A stretch of 64,000 nucleotides of DNA. Source: Evansella tamaricis. Its GTDB lineage: Bacteria; Bacillota; Bacilli; Bacillales; Salisediminibacteriaceae. The translations under genes were made by a program, and so were the position numbers. Location: positions 36,099 to 100,098 of the forward strand of contig NZ_JAHQCS010000184.1 in the NCBI RefSeq assembly GCF_019042215.1. Reading direction: 5' to 3'. The notes beneath the pieces were generated by a model. The model saw only the letters and a list, made by a program, of their open reading frames with translations, searched no databases and was not told the DNA's origin. Below are positions 26,714 to 35,316 of the stretch, one piece after another (positions within the stretch are counted from its first letter, which is position 1; each line of letters opens with the position of its first letter).

Positions 26714-28199
26714 TCATAGCCTATAATCTTTTATTATTTGTTCTGCTACGTTCCTGCCGCTCAGAACTACCATCGGAGAACCGCCTCCTGGGTGGGTGCT
26801 TCCTCCTACAAAATAAATATTTTCTAAATCTCCAGATCGATTAAATGGACGTAAAAAAGTATCTTTTTTCCGGTTTGATGCCATACCATATAGGGAACCT
26901 CGGAAAGCATGAAAGGTCTGGGCAATCATCAAAGGGTCAACTATTTTTGTCTCGACTAATCCATCCCTCAAGTGTAGACCCCGATTCTCAAGTTTTTCAA
27001 AAATGAAATCTTTCATAAACCCTTTATCAATCTCCGAAGAACCATCTGCCTTCAAAGGGGGAGCATTCACAAGGATAAATAAATTATCCCCATCTGGGGA
27101 AATGGTTGGATCAGTTTTCGATGAAGTACAAATATAAATAGTTGGATCTTTTCCGTATCTTCCCTGATAAAAAAGTTGATGAAACTCTTCCTCATAGTTT
27201 TCTCCAAAAAAGACATGATGATGATGTAGGGCGTGTCTCTTATTTGAAGCTGCCAGAATAACAAAAGCTGAAACAGAGGGTTTTATTTTTGAAACATGTT
27301 TATTTGAGAATGATGGTCGGTGTTCTTCTTTAATTAGTCTTGGATATTGCGTTAATAAATCTCCGTTAAAGAGGAAGACATCCCCTTCTAATTGTCTTTT
27401 AGTCGTTTCCACAGCAGTCACTTTTCTATCCATCACATAAGCCTTCTGAACTTCTTCGTTTATATGAATCGTAACACCAATCTTTTTTGCCAGTTGCTCC
27501 ATCCCTTGTGCGTGCAATTTGATAATTACCCCCTTTCGTAAAATAAACCCCATCACTAAATTCTAAATGCCCGATCAATCCAAAAGTGGCAGGGGCAGAA
27601 TAAGGGGAAGAGCCAATGTAAGTAGCATAACGGTTAAAGGCGTTACGTATACGTTGATCCGAAAAGTACTGTTTATGAAACTGATCAAGGGATTGTAAGG
27701 GTTTGGCAGAAATCATAGCTTTCATCAGTGGAAGGGAAATAAAGTCTCTCCATGATGAAAATGTGCGGTTCAAAAAGTAATTTTGAGCTAAAAGAATTAG
27801 TTTTTCAACTTCCATTAAGTAAGAGTCGAAATTCTTCCCGGAAGGTCCATGTAATCTTCCCAGTTCTTCTCTCATTTCCTTATGATCTGATGAAAAATAG
27901 AGGTGAGCCCCATCTGAAAAGCTGTTTTTTGTATGTTTGATGAGCTTTTGAAACTGGAAGTAATCATCTGGATTTTCTCCTGCACTCAAAGGGATGGATT
28001 GAAAAACCTCTGGCATTGTAATTGTGTTTGGTCCGAAATCAAAATGATGTGTTTGAAATTTAATTTGATGGAGTTTTCCTCCGAGATGGGAATTCTTTTC
28101 AATAATCGTTGACTGCCATCCGGCTAATTGTAACAAGATGGCAGAAGACAGACCCCCGAGACCTCCACCAATAATAATGACATGTTTTCTTTTTTTCAT
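26714..28199 (-). pseudogene. crtP: CrtP/CrtNb-type carotenoid oxygenase, frameshifted
   Basis: In the staphyloxanthin-like route this FAD enzyme oxidises a terminal methyl group of the C30 carotene. The 5' part, from the ATG at 28199, reads HVIIIGGGLGGLSSAILLQLAG and FDFGPNTITMP as far as GVYFTKGGNYQIA. Frame then shifts, near 27503-27518, into QGMEQLAKKIGVTIH and runs to IYFVGGSTHPGGGSPMVVLSG at 26714. Total length 1486 nt is 3n+1, so the net change is +1 (one extra base, or four). Intact it would be about 494 residues, the family's usual size. The N-terminal half alone would lack most of the FAD and substrate domain. Its ATG overlaps the stop of the glycosyltransferase gene (ATGA). Confidence 0.85.
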
Positions 28200-29311
28200 T
28201 GATAAGTTCGCCCCTTCCAGCTAAACCCTTTATTTGAAAGGCCTAAGTAGGTTGAATATCCAAGTACAATTAAGGTTAATAAAACAGAAAAGGGAAATAA
28301 AAAACAAAGCCACCATTTTTGATTTGTATTCCTATCAATACTCCATTTCATCATTGTGATTAAAAGATAAGGCAGAATAAATAGAAAGGATGATTGATTA
28401 ATACTGATACCAACTAAAATAATTGGAAAAATAAAAAATGTGACATAAAATAACGCAAGGAAAATGGCTAATAATACATGCTTTCCTAAACCGGGGAAAA
28501 TATTTTTAGAAAATCCATTCCAGACTTCCCTATTGGTTTCATACATATGACAAGTAACCAAATCTGTAATATTCATTAACTTTACAAATCTTCTTTTCCT
28601 TTTAACTTCTCTAGCAAGGTGAATATCTTCTACCAACGAGTTTTTCACGGTCTCATGTCCTCCAGATTGATGATAGACCTCCCCTTTAAACATCATAAAA
28701 GCTCCGTGTGCAGCAGAAAAACTTTGGTTTAAAGTTTTGTTAGCTCCCCAAATAGGAAGGTGAAAATGAACAATAAAATGCTGCATCGGGACTAATAAAT
28801 GACTAAAAAAACTAGTTAGTGGAAATCGTGGGAACCCAGTGAGAAGCCCCATATCCATATCAAAATGGGTTAATGTTTTTTCGAGAGTATGAGGGGCAAG
28901 CCGTACATCTGCATCAATAAACAAATAGTAATCTCCCGTTGCCATCACTGCTCCTTGATGACATGCGAAAGGTTTTCCTACCCAACCATCTGGTAAAGGT
29001 AATCCAGAGATGATTTGAAATCGGTTGTCATCTCCAACTTGTTTCCTTAATTTTGCAAGGGTGTTGTCCTCAGAACGGTCGTCCACCAAAATAAATTCTA
29101 TGAATGGATAGGTTAACTCCTTTAAGTTGGAGATTAAAGATGGGATGTTCCTTACTTCATTTCGTAAGGGAACAATAATAGAGACAAGTCCCCTCGTTTC
29201 TCTGTCCGTCCTATTTGAGATATCTACATTGCCTTTTAATGCTGGAAGCGACTTTTGATTGACAATTATCCATAAATTAAACAAAACCAGTATGTTAATA
29301 TACCATATCAC
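28196..29311 (-). CDS. crtQ: Family 2 glycosyltransferase, CrtQ-like
   Basis: A membrane-bound sugar transferase of 371 residues, probably glucosylating the carotenoid end group. A first membrane segment (about residues 3-18) precedes the GT-A domain: SIIVPLRNEVRNIPSLI, ILVDDRSEDNT, LFIDADVRLAP (the DxD-like metal site) and LVEDIHLAREVK. Three to four C-terminal membrane helices follow. This layout is that of CrtQ in staphyloxanthin synthesis. The frame is intact. The start is a GTG at 29311 with TAGGTAAGG upstream. It lies 9 bp after the acyltransferase pseudogene and overlaps the crtP-like gene. Confidence 0.85.
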   Translation of the reverse strand: MIWYINILVLFNLWIIVNQKSLPALKGNVDISNRTDRETRGLVSIIVPLRNEVRNIPSLISNLKELTYPFIEFILVDDRSEDNTLAKLRKQVGDDNRFQIISGLPLPDGWVGKPFACHQGAVMATGDYYLFIDADVRLAPHTLEKTLTHFDMDMGLLTGFPRFPLTSFFSHLLVPMQHFIVHFHLPIWGANKTLNQSFSAAHGAFMMFKGEVYHQSGGHETVKNSLVEDIHLAREVKRKRRFVKLMNITDLVTCHMYETNREVWNGFSKNIFPGLGKHVLLAIFLALFYVTFFIFPIILVGISINQSSFLFILPYLLITMMKWSIDRNTNQKWWLCFLFPFSVLLTLIVLGYSTYLGLSNKGFSWKGRTYQ

Positions 29312-29320
29312 GAGCCTTAC

Positions 29321-30037
29321 CTACTTTCTCCTCAATCTTCTTTTTAAATCTAGCTTGTCTGCGAAACTTTCTTTCCCTTTAAGCAGAAGCTTAAAAGTTC
29401 CCGGATGTTCGTTAATCGCTTTTTCACGTAGCCAATCTAGATTTTTTTCCATGATGCTTTCCATAAGAGAAGTTGTTTCTTTTCGGGTAGTGGTTGGAAT
29501 GGACATTTTATCACCTATATGTATATACCATTCCGGAAGTTGATGATGGACTAAACTGTGATAAAAAGTAATTGGAATTATTGGGATATTTTTATTTTTC
29601 TCATGTAAATAGGAAGCACCACTCAAAAATCGAAGAGGTCTTGTTTCTATATGCAATTCTTCTCCTTGAGGAAAAAGGAATAGGTGTTTCCCATTTGTCA
29701 GTTCTTTTGATGCATATTGGAGAGAATGAATCATGGAACGTATGGAGGAGCGGTCCACGGAGAAGGCACCGATTTTTCGAAAAAAGGGGAATCGTGTTAA
29801 GCCTTCCAATGACATCATTCCTATTCCATCTACTTTTAGTAACGTCTTATTTAAGTAAAATAAAATGATAGAATCCCACCATGAACTGTGATTGATTAAT
29901 TAAATGGCTGGAGTTGTCTTCTTAGGCAATACGGATAAATTTGTAACAACAATACGATGAAAATGCCTTCGTAATAATTTTTTTGTATAAAAGAAAAAAA
30001 GACGTTCAAATAAAAGGTGCTTTTTCGGTGTTATCAT
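29321..30037 (-). pseudogene. crtO: Carotenoid glycoside acyltransferase (CrtO-like) with an in-frame stop
   Basis: Starting at the ATG at 30037 the frame reads MITPKKHLLFERLFFFYTKK. Codon 46 is TAA (29902-29900). The same frame goes on directly as LINHSSWWDSIILFYLNKTLL, holding the acyltransferase HX4D motif (HSSWWD), then LFLFPQGEEL (the FPEG-type motif) to the end at 29321. Without the stop it is a 238-residue lyso-phospholipid-acyltransferase-type protein of the CrtO kind that would esterify the sugar. A single base change (TAT or TAC to TAA) explains the lesion. An internal ATG at 29818 gives only 165 residues and lacks HX4D. It overlaps the upstream DUF422 gene by 32 bp. Confidence 0.85.
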
Positions 30038-30833
30038 TTTTCTTCACCGTCCATTTTTCTAAGGAATAATAACTATAGTAAACTAGTAATAAAGCAAAGC
30101 TACTTATAGTAGATGCTATATACAGTTGGTTCATCATTGCTATTAAAATAAACATCAGCATAATCATTCCATAAAGATATACCATGTATTGTCTCCAATA
30201 ACTTCTTTTTACTGGCGGTTTACTCAAGGCATCCATTGGCAGTAAGATGTAAATAAAATAGTGTAGTATAAAAGAGAGAATAAACCAACCACTAAAATTA
30301 GATAGGGGGATATCATAATAAAAACCTGATTCGTGCCAAATCCAATATTCTTTGACGTGAAATGCAACAGGATCAATGATTAAGTCGAGACTGGTAGCAA
30401 TAAATGCACCGTACAAAGAGAATAATAGACCTTTAATTTTTGATGTATGTAATAATGAAAGAAGTGGACTTGCCAAAACTTGAGATGTGGCAATTACCAT
30501 CATCCAAGCAAAACCTATTGTTATGGGAACTCCAAATAGTTTCGGACCGAAATCTGATTTATAATCATATTCACCAAAAAACAAACCAGTTTTAACACCT
30601 ACCCCTTCCATGAACATGGTAAGGAAAAAAACGGAGCCTATAATGATAATATTGGTTGGATAATTGCTCTGACGAGTAAAATAAAGTATGGCAAGGAGGC
30701 CAGTGGTAACTAAAAAGACAATATTGGCCCATTCCAGCCACTGAGGAAGTATATCGAATGTTAATAGTACGGTACCACATACATACCAAAATAGAAAAAA
30801 ACGGAAAATCAATTGATCAATTGTTGGTGACAT
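30006..30833 (-). CDS. Carotenoid biosynthesis membrane protein (DUF422/CruF-like)
   Basis: A 275-residue protein with about seven membrane helices. The stretch FLTMFMEGVGVKTGLFFGEYDYKSDFGPKLFGVPITIGFAW is the signature of the Caroten_synth (DUF422) family. DLIIDPVAFHVKEYWIWHESGFYYDIPLSNFSGWFILS adds conserved acidic and His residues. CruF members add water across the terminal double bond to give a C-1 hydroxyl, which can be glycosylated. It leads the operon cruF-like, crtO, crtQ, crtP. That makes a C-1-hydroxy, glycosylated and acylated apo-carotenoid a possible product. The frame is intact and GGAGGGAA precedes the ATG. Confidence 0.85.
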   Translation of the reverse strand: MSPTIDQLIFRFFLFWYVCGTVLLTFDILPQWLEWANIVFLVTTGLLAILYFTRQSNYPTNIIIIGSVFFLTMFMEGVGVKTGLFFGEYDYKSDFGPKLFGVPITIGFAWMMVIATSQVLASPLLSLLHTSKIKGLLFSLYGAFIATSLDLIIDPVAFHVKEYWIWHESGFYYDIPLSNFSGWFILSFILHYFIYILLPMDALSKPPVKRSYWRQYMVYLYGMIMLMFILIAMMNQLYIASTISSFALLLVYYSYYSLEKWTVKKNDNTEKAPFI

Positions 30834-30854
30834 TTTATTCCCTCCATTTTCTGT

Positions 30855-30885
30855 ATTATACTATTTGTACAATATTTGTACAATA
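30855..30885 (-). promoter_or_regulatory. Promoter of the cruF-like operon with 11-bp direct repeat
   Basis: On the minus strand TTGTAC, 17 bp, TATAAT form a good sigma-A promoter. On the plus strand TTTGTACAATA is repeated head to tail (30864-30874, 30875-30885), one copy on the -35 and one in the spacer. Repeats with 11-bp period containing TGTACA resemble operators of CarH/LitR-type, B12-dependent light regulators. The same stretch could serve the divergent SDR gene. Confidence 0.6.
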
Positions 30886-30914
30886 AAATAACATTTTTGT
30901 GAAGGAGCTATGGG

Positions 30915-31661
30915 ATGGAAAACAACTACTTAGGAAAATATGTCATTGTCACTGGTGCTGCCAACGGCATTGGAAAAGCAATAACGGAAGGATTTTCTGA
31001 AAAAGGTTCTACTGTATTTATGGTGGATAATGACGAAACAAATGGAAAGGCAGTTATGGAGGACCTACGTTCAAGAGGGAGACATGTTATTTTTATTAGG
31101 GGGGACGTGGGGAAGGAGGTAGAGGTATTACAAGTATTTGAAGAAATTAAAAAACATACTGCAAGTATTAATTGTATAATCAATAATGCTGGAATCTCTA
31201 AATTTGTTTCCTTGGAAGAACTCACTTTTCTTGAATGGGAACGGGTTTTACATACAAATTTAAGCAGTGTATTTTTGTTCTCGAAGTATGGAATTGACAT
31301 GATAAAAAAGGGTGGATCAATTATTAATATAGCGTCCACACGTGCTTTGATGTCGGAAGAGAATTCAGAAGTATATGCAGCATCAAAAGGGGGAGTGGTT
31401 TCATTAACACATGCGTTAGCTTCCAGTTTAAGCAACAGAAACATACGAGTAAATTCCATTAGTCCAGGATGGATTGAAACGGGTGACTATGAAACGTTGA
31501 GAGAAAAAGATCACGAACAACATTTTTCGAAGCGGGTAGGTAAACCTGAGGATATTGTCCGAGCCTGTTTTTACTTGGCGGATCAAGATAATGATTTTGT
31601 AACTGGGGAAAATATTGTGGTTGATGGTGGGATGACAAAGAAAATGATTTATGAACATTAG
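30915..31661 (+). CDS. Short-chain dehydrogenase/reductase
   Basis: A 248-residue NAD(P)-dependent oxidoreductase. It shows YVIVTGAANGIGKAITEGFSEKG, VDNDETNG (an acidic residue after the second strand, suggesting NAD), CIINNAGISK, the catalytic Ser in SIINIASTRAL and Tyr-Lys in VYAASKGGVVSLTHAL, ending VTGENIVVDGGMTKK. The substrate is not known. It is divergent from the cruF-like operon and shares the promoter region with the 11-bp repeats, so a link to carotenoid or membrane-lipid metabolism is possible but not shown. GAAGGAGC precedes the ATG at 30915. Confidence 0.88.
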   Translation: MENNYLGKYVIVTGAANGIGKAITEGFSEKGSTVFMVDNDETNGKAVMEDLRSRGRHVIFIRGDVGKEVEVLQVFEEIKKHTASINCIINNAGISKFVSLEELTFLEWERVLHTNLSSVFLFSKYGIDMIKKGGSIINIASTRALMSEENSEVYAASKGGVVSLTHALASSLSNRNIRVNSISPGWIETGDYETLREKDHEQHFSKRVGKPEDIVRACFYLADQDNDFVTGENIVVDGGMTKKMIYEH

Positions 31662-31701
31662 AACAGTAATGGAAGTAGAGGCGTGACAATAGTGCTTTAA
31701 A

Positions 31702-31920
31702 TAAGAAAAGCGCAAGCGCCTATGCTCACGAGCGTAGGGCAGTGGAGGAATGACAACTAGAAGTCCGCTCTTTGACTTCAGTTGTCACTTCCGAAGTGCC
31801 CCGCAGCGAGTAGGCGGTGGAGCTAGACAATGAAAAGCGCAAGCGCCTATGCTCACGAGCGTAGGGCGGTGAGGATAGACAATGCCCGAAGGTGCAAAAA
31901 CTTATACATTCTTATCTATC
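31702..31920 (-). repeat. Repeat locus 3: full unit plus internally deleted unit, inverted orientation
   Basis: This is the only locus in minus orientation. Bases 31702-31830 are a full unit. Then 31831-31920 hold a second unit lacking its central ~75 bp (both TGACAAC/GTTGTCA arms gone), followed by the linker ending ATTCTTATCTATC. Together with the hairpin at 31924 it fills the 364 bp between the convergent SDR and TIGR03943 genes. Confidence 0.9.
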
Positions 31921-31923
31921 AAG

Positions 31924-31969
31924 AAATCCGAACGAATTGATGGTCGATACCATTAATTCGTTCGGATTT
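31924..31969. terminator. Long cruciform terminator
   Basis: AAATCCGAACGAATT plus ATGGT pair with ACCAT plus AATTCGTTCGGATTT around a 4-nt loop, giving about 20 base pairs with one mismatch. It is placed between convergent genes directly after repeat locus 3. Confidence 0.85.
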
Positions 31970-32025
31970 ATATTTTTCCACGTGCCACTGGTGAGTCTCC
32001 TGATCTTAGGCGAATGCACATTAAT

Positions 32026-32976
32026 TTATCTATTAAAGTTAGGGTAAACATAAGGAGTTGCTGGTTGTTCCACTTCCACCAAATAAGCATCTTCAATGAT
32101 TGGGATAATGAAATCATTATACTGTCCTTTTTTAATGGTTCCCCTTGCAAAGAGCCATGTATCCTCTTCAAAATCTTTTGCTTCCTGTGATTCTACGAGT
32201 GTCCCATAAACTCCTGCATCTGCAGTACAACATGTCATGGAAAAGCGTGCTATAACAATTTGATGATCTTCGAAATCTTCTTCTCGGTAGGCAAAGCCAA
32301 GAATTTCAATTTCTTTTCCAATAAATCTATCCAAGTAAATATCAAGAACAGTCATTACATCAAGGTAGTTTTGCTCTGTTACGGTAATGGTGTCTTCTAC
32401 TGCGAATTCATCAGCTAACTCTGAGTAGTAGTCATCATACCAGTCTTGATCATAGAAGTCTTCCAATTGAAAGTGCTCAATATCATCTGTTTCTCCATTG
32501 TTTTCAGACAAACTATTAATATATCCCTCAGGGTCGTCTAAATACGCTTCCGCCCTTGACAGACTAGATTCTCCTTCCCCACTCACTTGATTTATTCCTA
32601 ATCCAGATCCGTACTGAATCCCCCGGTTTGCGGCTACGGAACTGTCCAAAGCCCTGTCTGGTAATATAAACCCAAATAAGATAGGCAAAATAAAAATGCT
32701 GTATATTAACAACTTTACAGGAAATGGTCCCTTTATTTGATGATCGGCTTCACATGAACAACTATCTTGGTGGGAATCTTTTTTTGTACTGCGGAAAACT
32801 TGCATAATCCCAAGAAGAAAGAATGTTCCTAAAGCAAAATAAATGAAGGGCATCATGGATGGAGCAATATAATAGACGATATTTCCTGTCATGATTAATC
32901 CTAAAATTAACAAAGCAAAGCCGATTAAAATAATTCCTTGAATGTATGCATGGAACGAATGATCATATTTTTTCAT
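32026..32976 (-). CDS. TIGR03943 family protein, YcgQ-like (putative permease subunit)
   Basis: A 316-residue membrane protein, the usual partner of the YcgR-type permease. The N-terminal third has two membrane segments, then a Cys-containing loop (DSCSCEADHQ) and a third segment. The C-terminal two thirds is soluble and probably external, with an acidic linker (ENNGETDDIEHFQLEDFYDQ) and a conserved domain containing IARFSMTCCTADAGVYGTLV. Its double Cys could bind metal or be redox-active. The function is unknown in B. subtilis. The start is the ATG at 32976 after GGGTGAT; the TTG four codons earlier is less likely. It follows the permease gene by 21 bp. Confidence 0.85.
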   Translation of the reverse strand: MKKYDHSFHAYIQGIILIGFALLILGLIMTGNIVYYIAPSMMPFIYFALGTFFLLGIMQVFRSTKKDSHQDSCSCEADHQIKGPFPVKLLIYSIFILPILFGFILPDRALDSSVAANRGIQYGSGLGINQVSGEGESSLSRAEAYLDDPEGYINSLSENNGETDDIEHFQLEDFYDQDWYDDYYSELADEFAVEDTITVTEQNYLDVMTVLDIYLDRFIGKEIEILGFAYREEDFEDHQIVIARFSMTCCTADAGVYGTLVESQEAKDFEEDTWLFARGTIKKGQYNDFIIPIIEDAYLVEVEQPATPYVYPNFNR

Positions 32977-32997
32977 TTTATCACCCAATTTCCTTTC

Positions 32998-34038
32998 CTA
33001 AAGAATAACTCCGAATAAAACCATAACAGAGGCGAACACAATGATAGTTACCGTAATCATAAATACAATTACAAACCTGGCTTTAAAGAAAGCGAATAAC
33101 ATAAAGGTATTCTTTAAGTCTAACATGGGACCATATACTAAGAAAGCAACTAACGACATATCTGTAAATTGACTACCAAACGACGATGCAACAAAGGCAT
33201 CGGCCTCTGAACAAAGGGACAGGAGATATGCAAAGATCATCATAACCATCGTGGATGAAAAGTCATTTTGTCCGATGGCTGTAAGTACGGCACGATCAAG
33301 GAACGTTTGAAACATAGCTGCAATAAAAGCCCCGATGATTAAATACTTCCCCATCATGAAAAATTCATCAACGGCATGGTACATTGTGTCCTTTATTTTA
33401 GAGAAGAAGGTTGAACTTCCGTCACCGGGATGATGGTGATGATGCCCGTGAACATGTAGTGATATATTTTCCCCTCGTAATTGATGGGAATTTTTAAAGA
33501 TTCCATAAAGAATCGCACCTATGATAATAGATAAAACAAATGCCAGTCCCATTCTGGAATAAAGAATCGTATTTGTTTGCTCACTGCGAAAAGCAAAGTA
33601 AGTGGAAGCAAATACAATTGGATTTAAGATTGGTGCTGCAACAAGGAAAACAACCCCGACATGCAGAGGCATCCCCTTTTTGATTAATCGCCTAACAACC
33701 GGAACAATGGCACATTCACATAGTGGAAGTATTGCTCCGAGCATCGCTGCCGGTACGAGGGCCATCAAAGCACTTTTCGGCAAAAATCGTTGGATAGTTT
33801 CTTCAGAAACATAGATTTGAATTAAAGAGGAGACAAATACTCCTAATAAGATGAATGGTATAGCTTCAATGACAATACTTAAAAAAATCGTATTAACATT
33901 CACCCAGGCGTTAGGGAGATTAGAAATCATCTCACTATCATTTAAACGATCACTCATTAGAAAAAGAATCAAAAATATAAATAATAGTACTAAACCAAGA
34001 AGGTCTTTACCGAAGGTTTTTCCATTAGATGTATTCAT
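32998..34038 (-). CDS. UPF0718/ArsP-like permease, YcgR type
   Basis: A 346-residue polytopic membrane protein with about eight helices in two halves. The family motifs are ILPLCECAIVPVVRRLIKKG and LLSLCSEADAFVASSFG, which contain paired Cys and acidic residues thought to line the path. Between the halves, around residues 195-207, lies a His-rich loop HVHGHHHHHPGDGS, suggesting metal binding. Relatives (ArsP) export organoarsenicals; YcgR itself has no proven substrate. AGGAG precedes the ATG. It forms an operon with the YcgQ-like gene. Confidence 0.85.
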   Translation of the reverse strand: MNTSNGKTFGKDLLGLVLLFIFLILFLMSDRLNDSEMISNLPNAWVNVNTIFLSIVIEAIPFILLGVFVSSLIQIYVSEETIQRFLPKSALMALVPAAMLGAILPLCECAIVPVVRRLIKKGMPLHVGVVFLVAAPILNPIVFASTYFAFRSEQTNTILYSRMGLAFVLSIIIGAILYGIFKNSHQLRGENISLHVHGHHHHHPGDGSSTFFSKIKDTMYHAVDEFFMMGKYLIIGAFIAAMFQTFLDRAVLTAIGQNDFSSTMVMMIFAYLLSLCSEADAFVASSFGSQFTDMSLVAFLVYGPMLDLKNTFMLFAFFKARFVIVFMITVTIIVFASVMVLFGVIL

Positions 34039-34171
34039 TTTGGTCTCCTACTAGTCTTGACATTAAACTATTAATCTATTCATCACTATCTGAATTACAT
34101 TATCACATTTTAACAAATAAGCGACCTCGGGTAAATCATTCTATTGGAAATGTTACAGGAATGAAAAAAAA

Positions 34172-34197
34172 GTCACAAAGGGATTACCTCTTGTGAC
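34172..34197 (-). terminator. Terminator of uppP
   Basis: GTCACAA, a 12-nt loop and TTGTGAC, with a run of eight T on the minus strand, lie 15 bp past the uppP stop. Confidence 0.85.
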
Positions 34198-34211
34198 CAA
34201 GTAAGGAAATG

Positions 34212-35042
34212 TTAAACTTCCATGATCATGGATGCGTCTAGAAATACATAAACGAGAATCGCTACGACAAAGCAATACACTGCGAAATAAATTAATTTGC
34301 TTTGTTTCAAAAATGAAATTAACCAAATAATTCCTAATAAGGAGAAAATAAATGTTACGACAAAAGAAACAATTAAGTTTAATGGTCCAATATAAGCTAT
34401 CATCGATTCAGATAAGTCATCAATTGCAAGAACCGTGGATCCTAGTATTACAGGAATGGCTAATAGGAACGAATACCTTACGGCTGTATCCCGGTTTAGA
34501 CCGGCAAGAAGGGATACAACGAGAGTTGCTCCGGATCTAGATATCCCAGGAAAAACAGCTAAAGTTTGTCCTAAACCAATCAAAACCGAATCCCAAAATG
34601 TCATTGTCTCTTCTGTTTTATTTCCCGTTTTATGGTACCTTTCAATAAAAATAAGGGCAAAACCGGTAAAAAGTAATGCACCAGCAATAAATGGTGGTGT
34701 TTTCATAACATCGGCTGTTACATCTGATAGAATTTTCCCGAGAACACCTGTGATGCATGTAGCAACTAAAATATAAACACCAAAGTAAAACTCTGTTTTA
34801 TCTTCCTTTTGTCTTTTGGTTATAAATCTGAAAAACCCTTGGATAACTCTCCATAGATCCTTCCAGAAATAAATTATTACAGCAAGTACTGAGGCTAAGT
34901 GTAGAAAGATTTCAAAGGCAAGCCCAGGGAATGTGTAACCAAATACCATTTGAGTAATTACAATGTGGGCAGTACTGGATATGGGCAAAAATTCAGTAAT
35001 CCCTTGAACAATTCCAAAAACTATTGCTTCAAATAATGTCAC
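34212..35042 (-). CDS. uppP: Undecaprenyl-diphosphatase UppP (BacA)
   Basis: This membrane enzyme dephosphorylates C55-PP so that the lipid carrier can be reused for cell-wall synthesis; it also gives bacitracin tolerance. The N-terminal motif GIVQGITEFLPISSTAHIVI carries the catalytic Glu pair and the Ser residues. The second signature is LGQTLAVFPGISRSGATLV with the catalytic Arg. Eight hydrophobic segments fit 276 residues. I start at the GTG at 35042 (MTLFEAIVFG), preceded by AGGAAGAT; the longer frame adds 17 unlike residues. It is monocistronic and divergent from the thioredoxin-like gene. Confidence 0.95.
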   Translation of the reverse strand: MTLFEAIVFGIVQGITEFLPISSTAHIVITQMVFGYTFPGLAFEIFLHLASVLAVIIYFWKDLWRVIQGFFRFITKRQKEDKTEFYFGVYILVATCITGVLGKILSDVTADVMKTPPFIAGALLFTGFALIFIERYHKTGNKTEETMTFWDSVLIGLGQTLAVFPGISRSGATLVVSLLAGLNRDTAVRYSFLLAIPVILGSTVLAIDDLSESMIAYIGPLNLIVSFVVTFIFSLLGIIWLISFLKQSKLIYFAVYCFVVAILVYVFLDASMIMEV

Positions 35043-35316
35043 ATGTATCTTCCTTTCTGTTTCTGTGGCAAATGAATGGCCAACAGTTTTCAACTTAAGG
35101 ATAATTCATTTCGCTTCATTCTAACAAAAATATATGAACTATAACATATATTTTTGATGGAAAAGTTAGAAACAATTCTATGATTGTATAATTGTATGAT
35201 AGGACTAAGTCTTTATGAAGATAAGGTGATGAGAAAATGGTGACATTAAACGAAAAACTTTTATTTATGAGTAAGTAACCATTATACTATAAGTGTATGA
35301 ATGGGGGATTGAACTA

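Noticed and set aside
29321..29818. Acyltransferase starting at the internal ATG as a complete gene
   Set aside because: It would lack the HX4D motif, which is present in the same frame upstream behind a TAA, so a broken full-length gene fits better.
35237..35278. Thirteen-codon ORF with AAGGTGAT upstream, before the TlpA/ResA-like gene
   Set aside because: Too short to judge; no conserved feature and no regulatory hairpin next to it.
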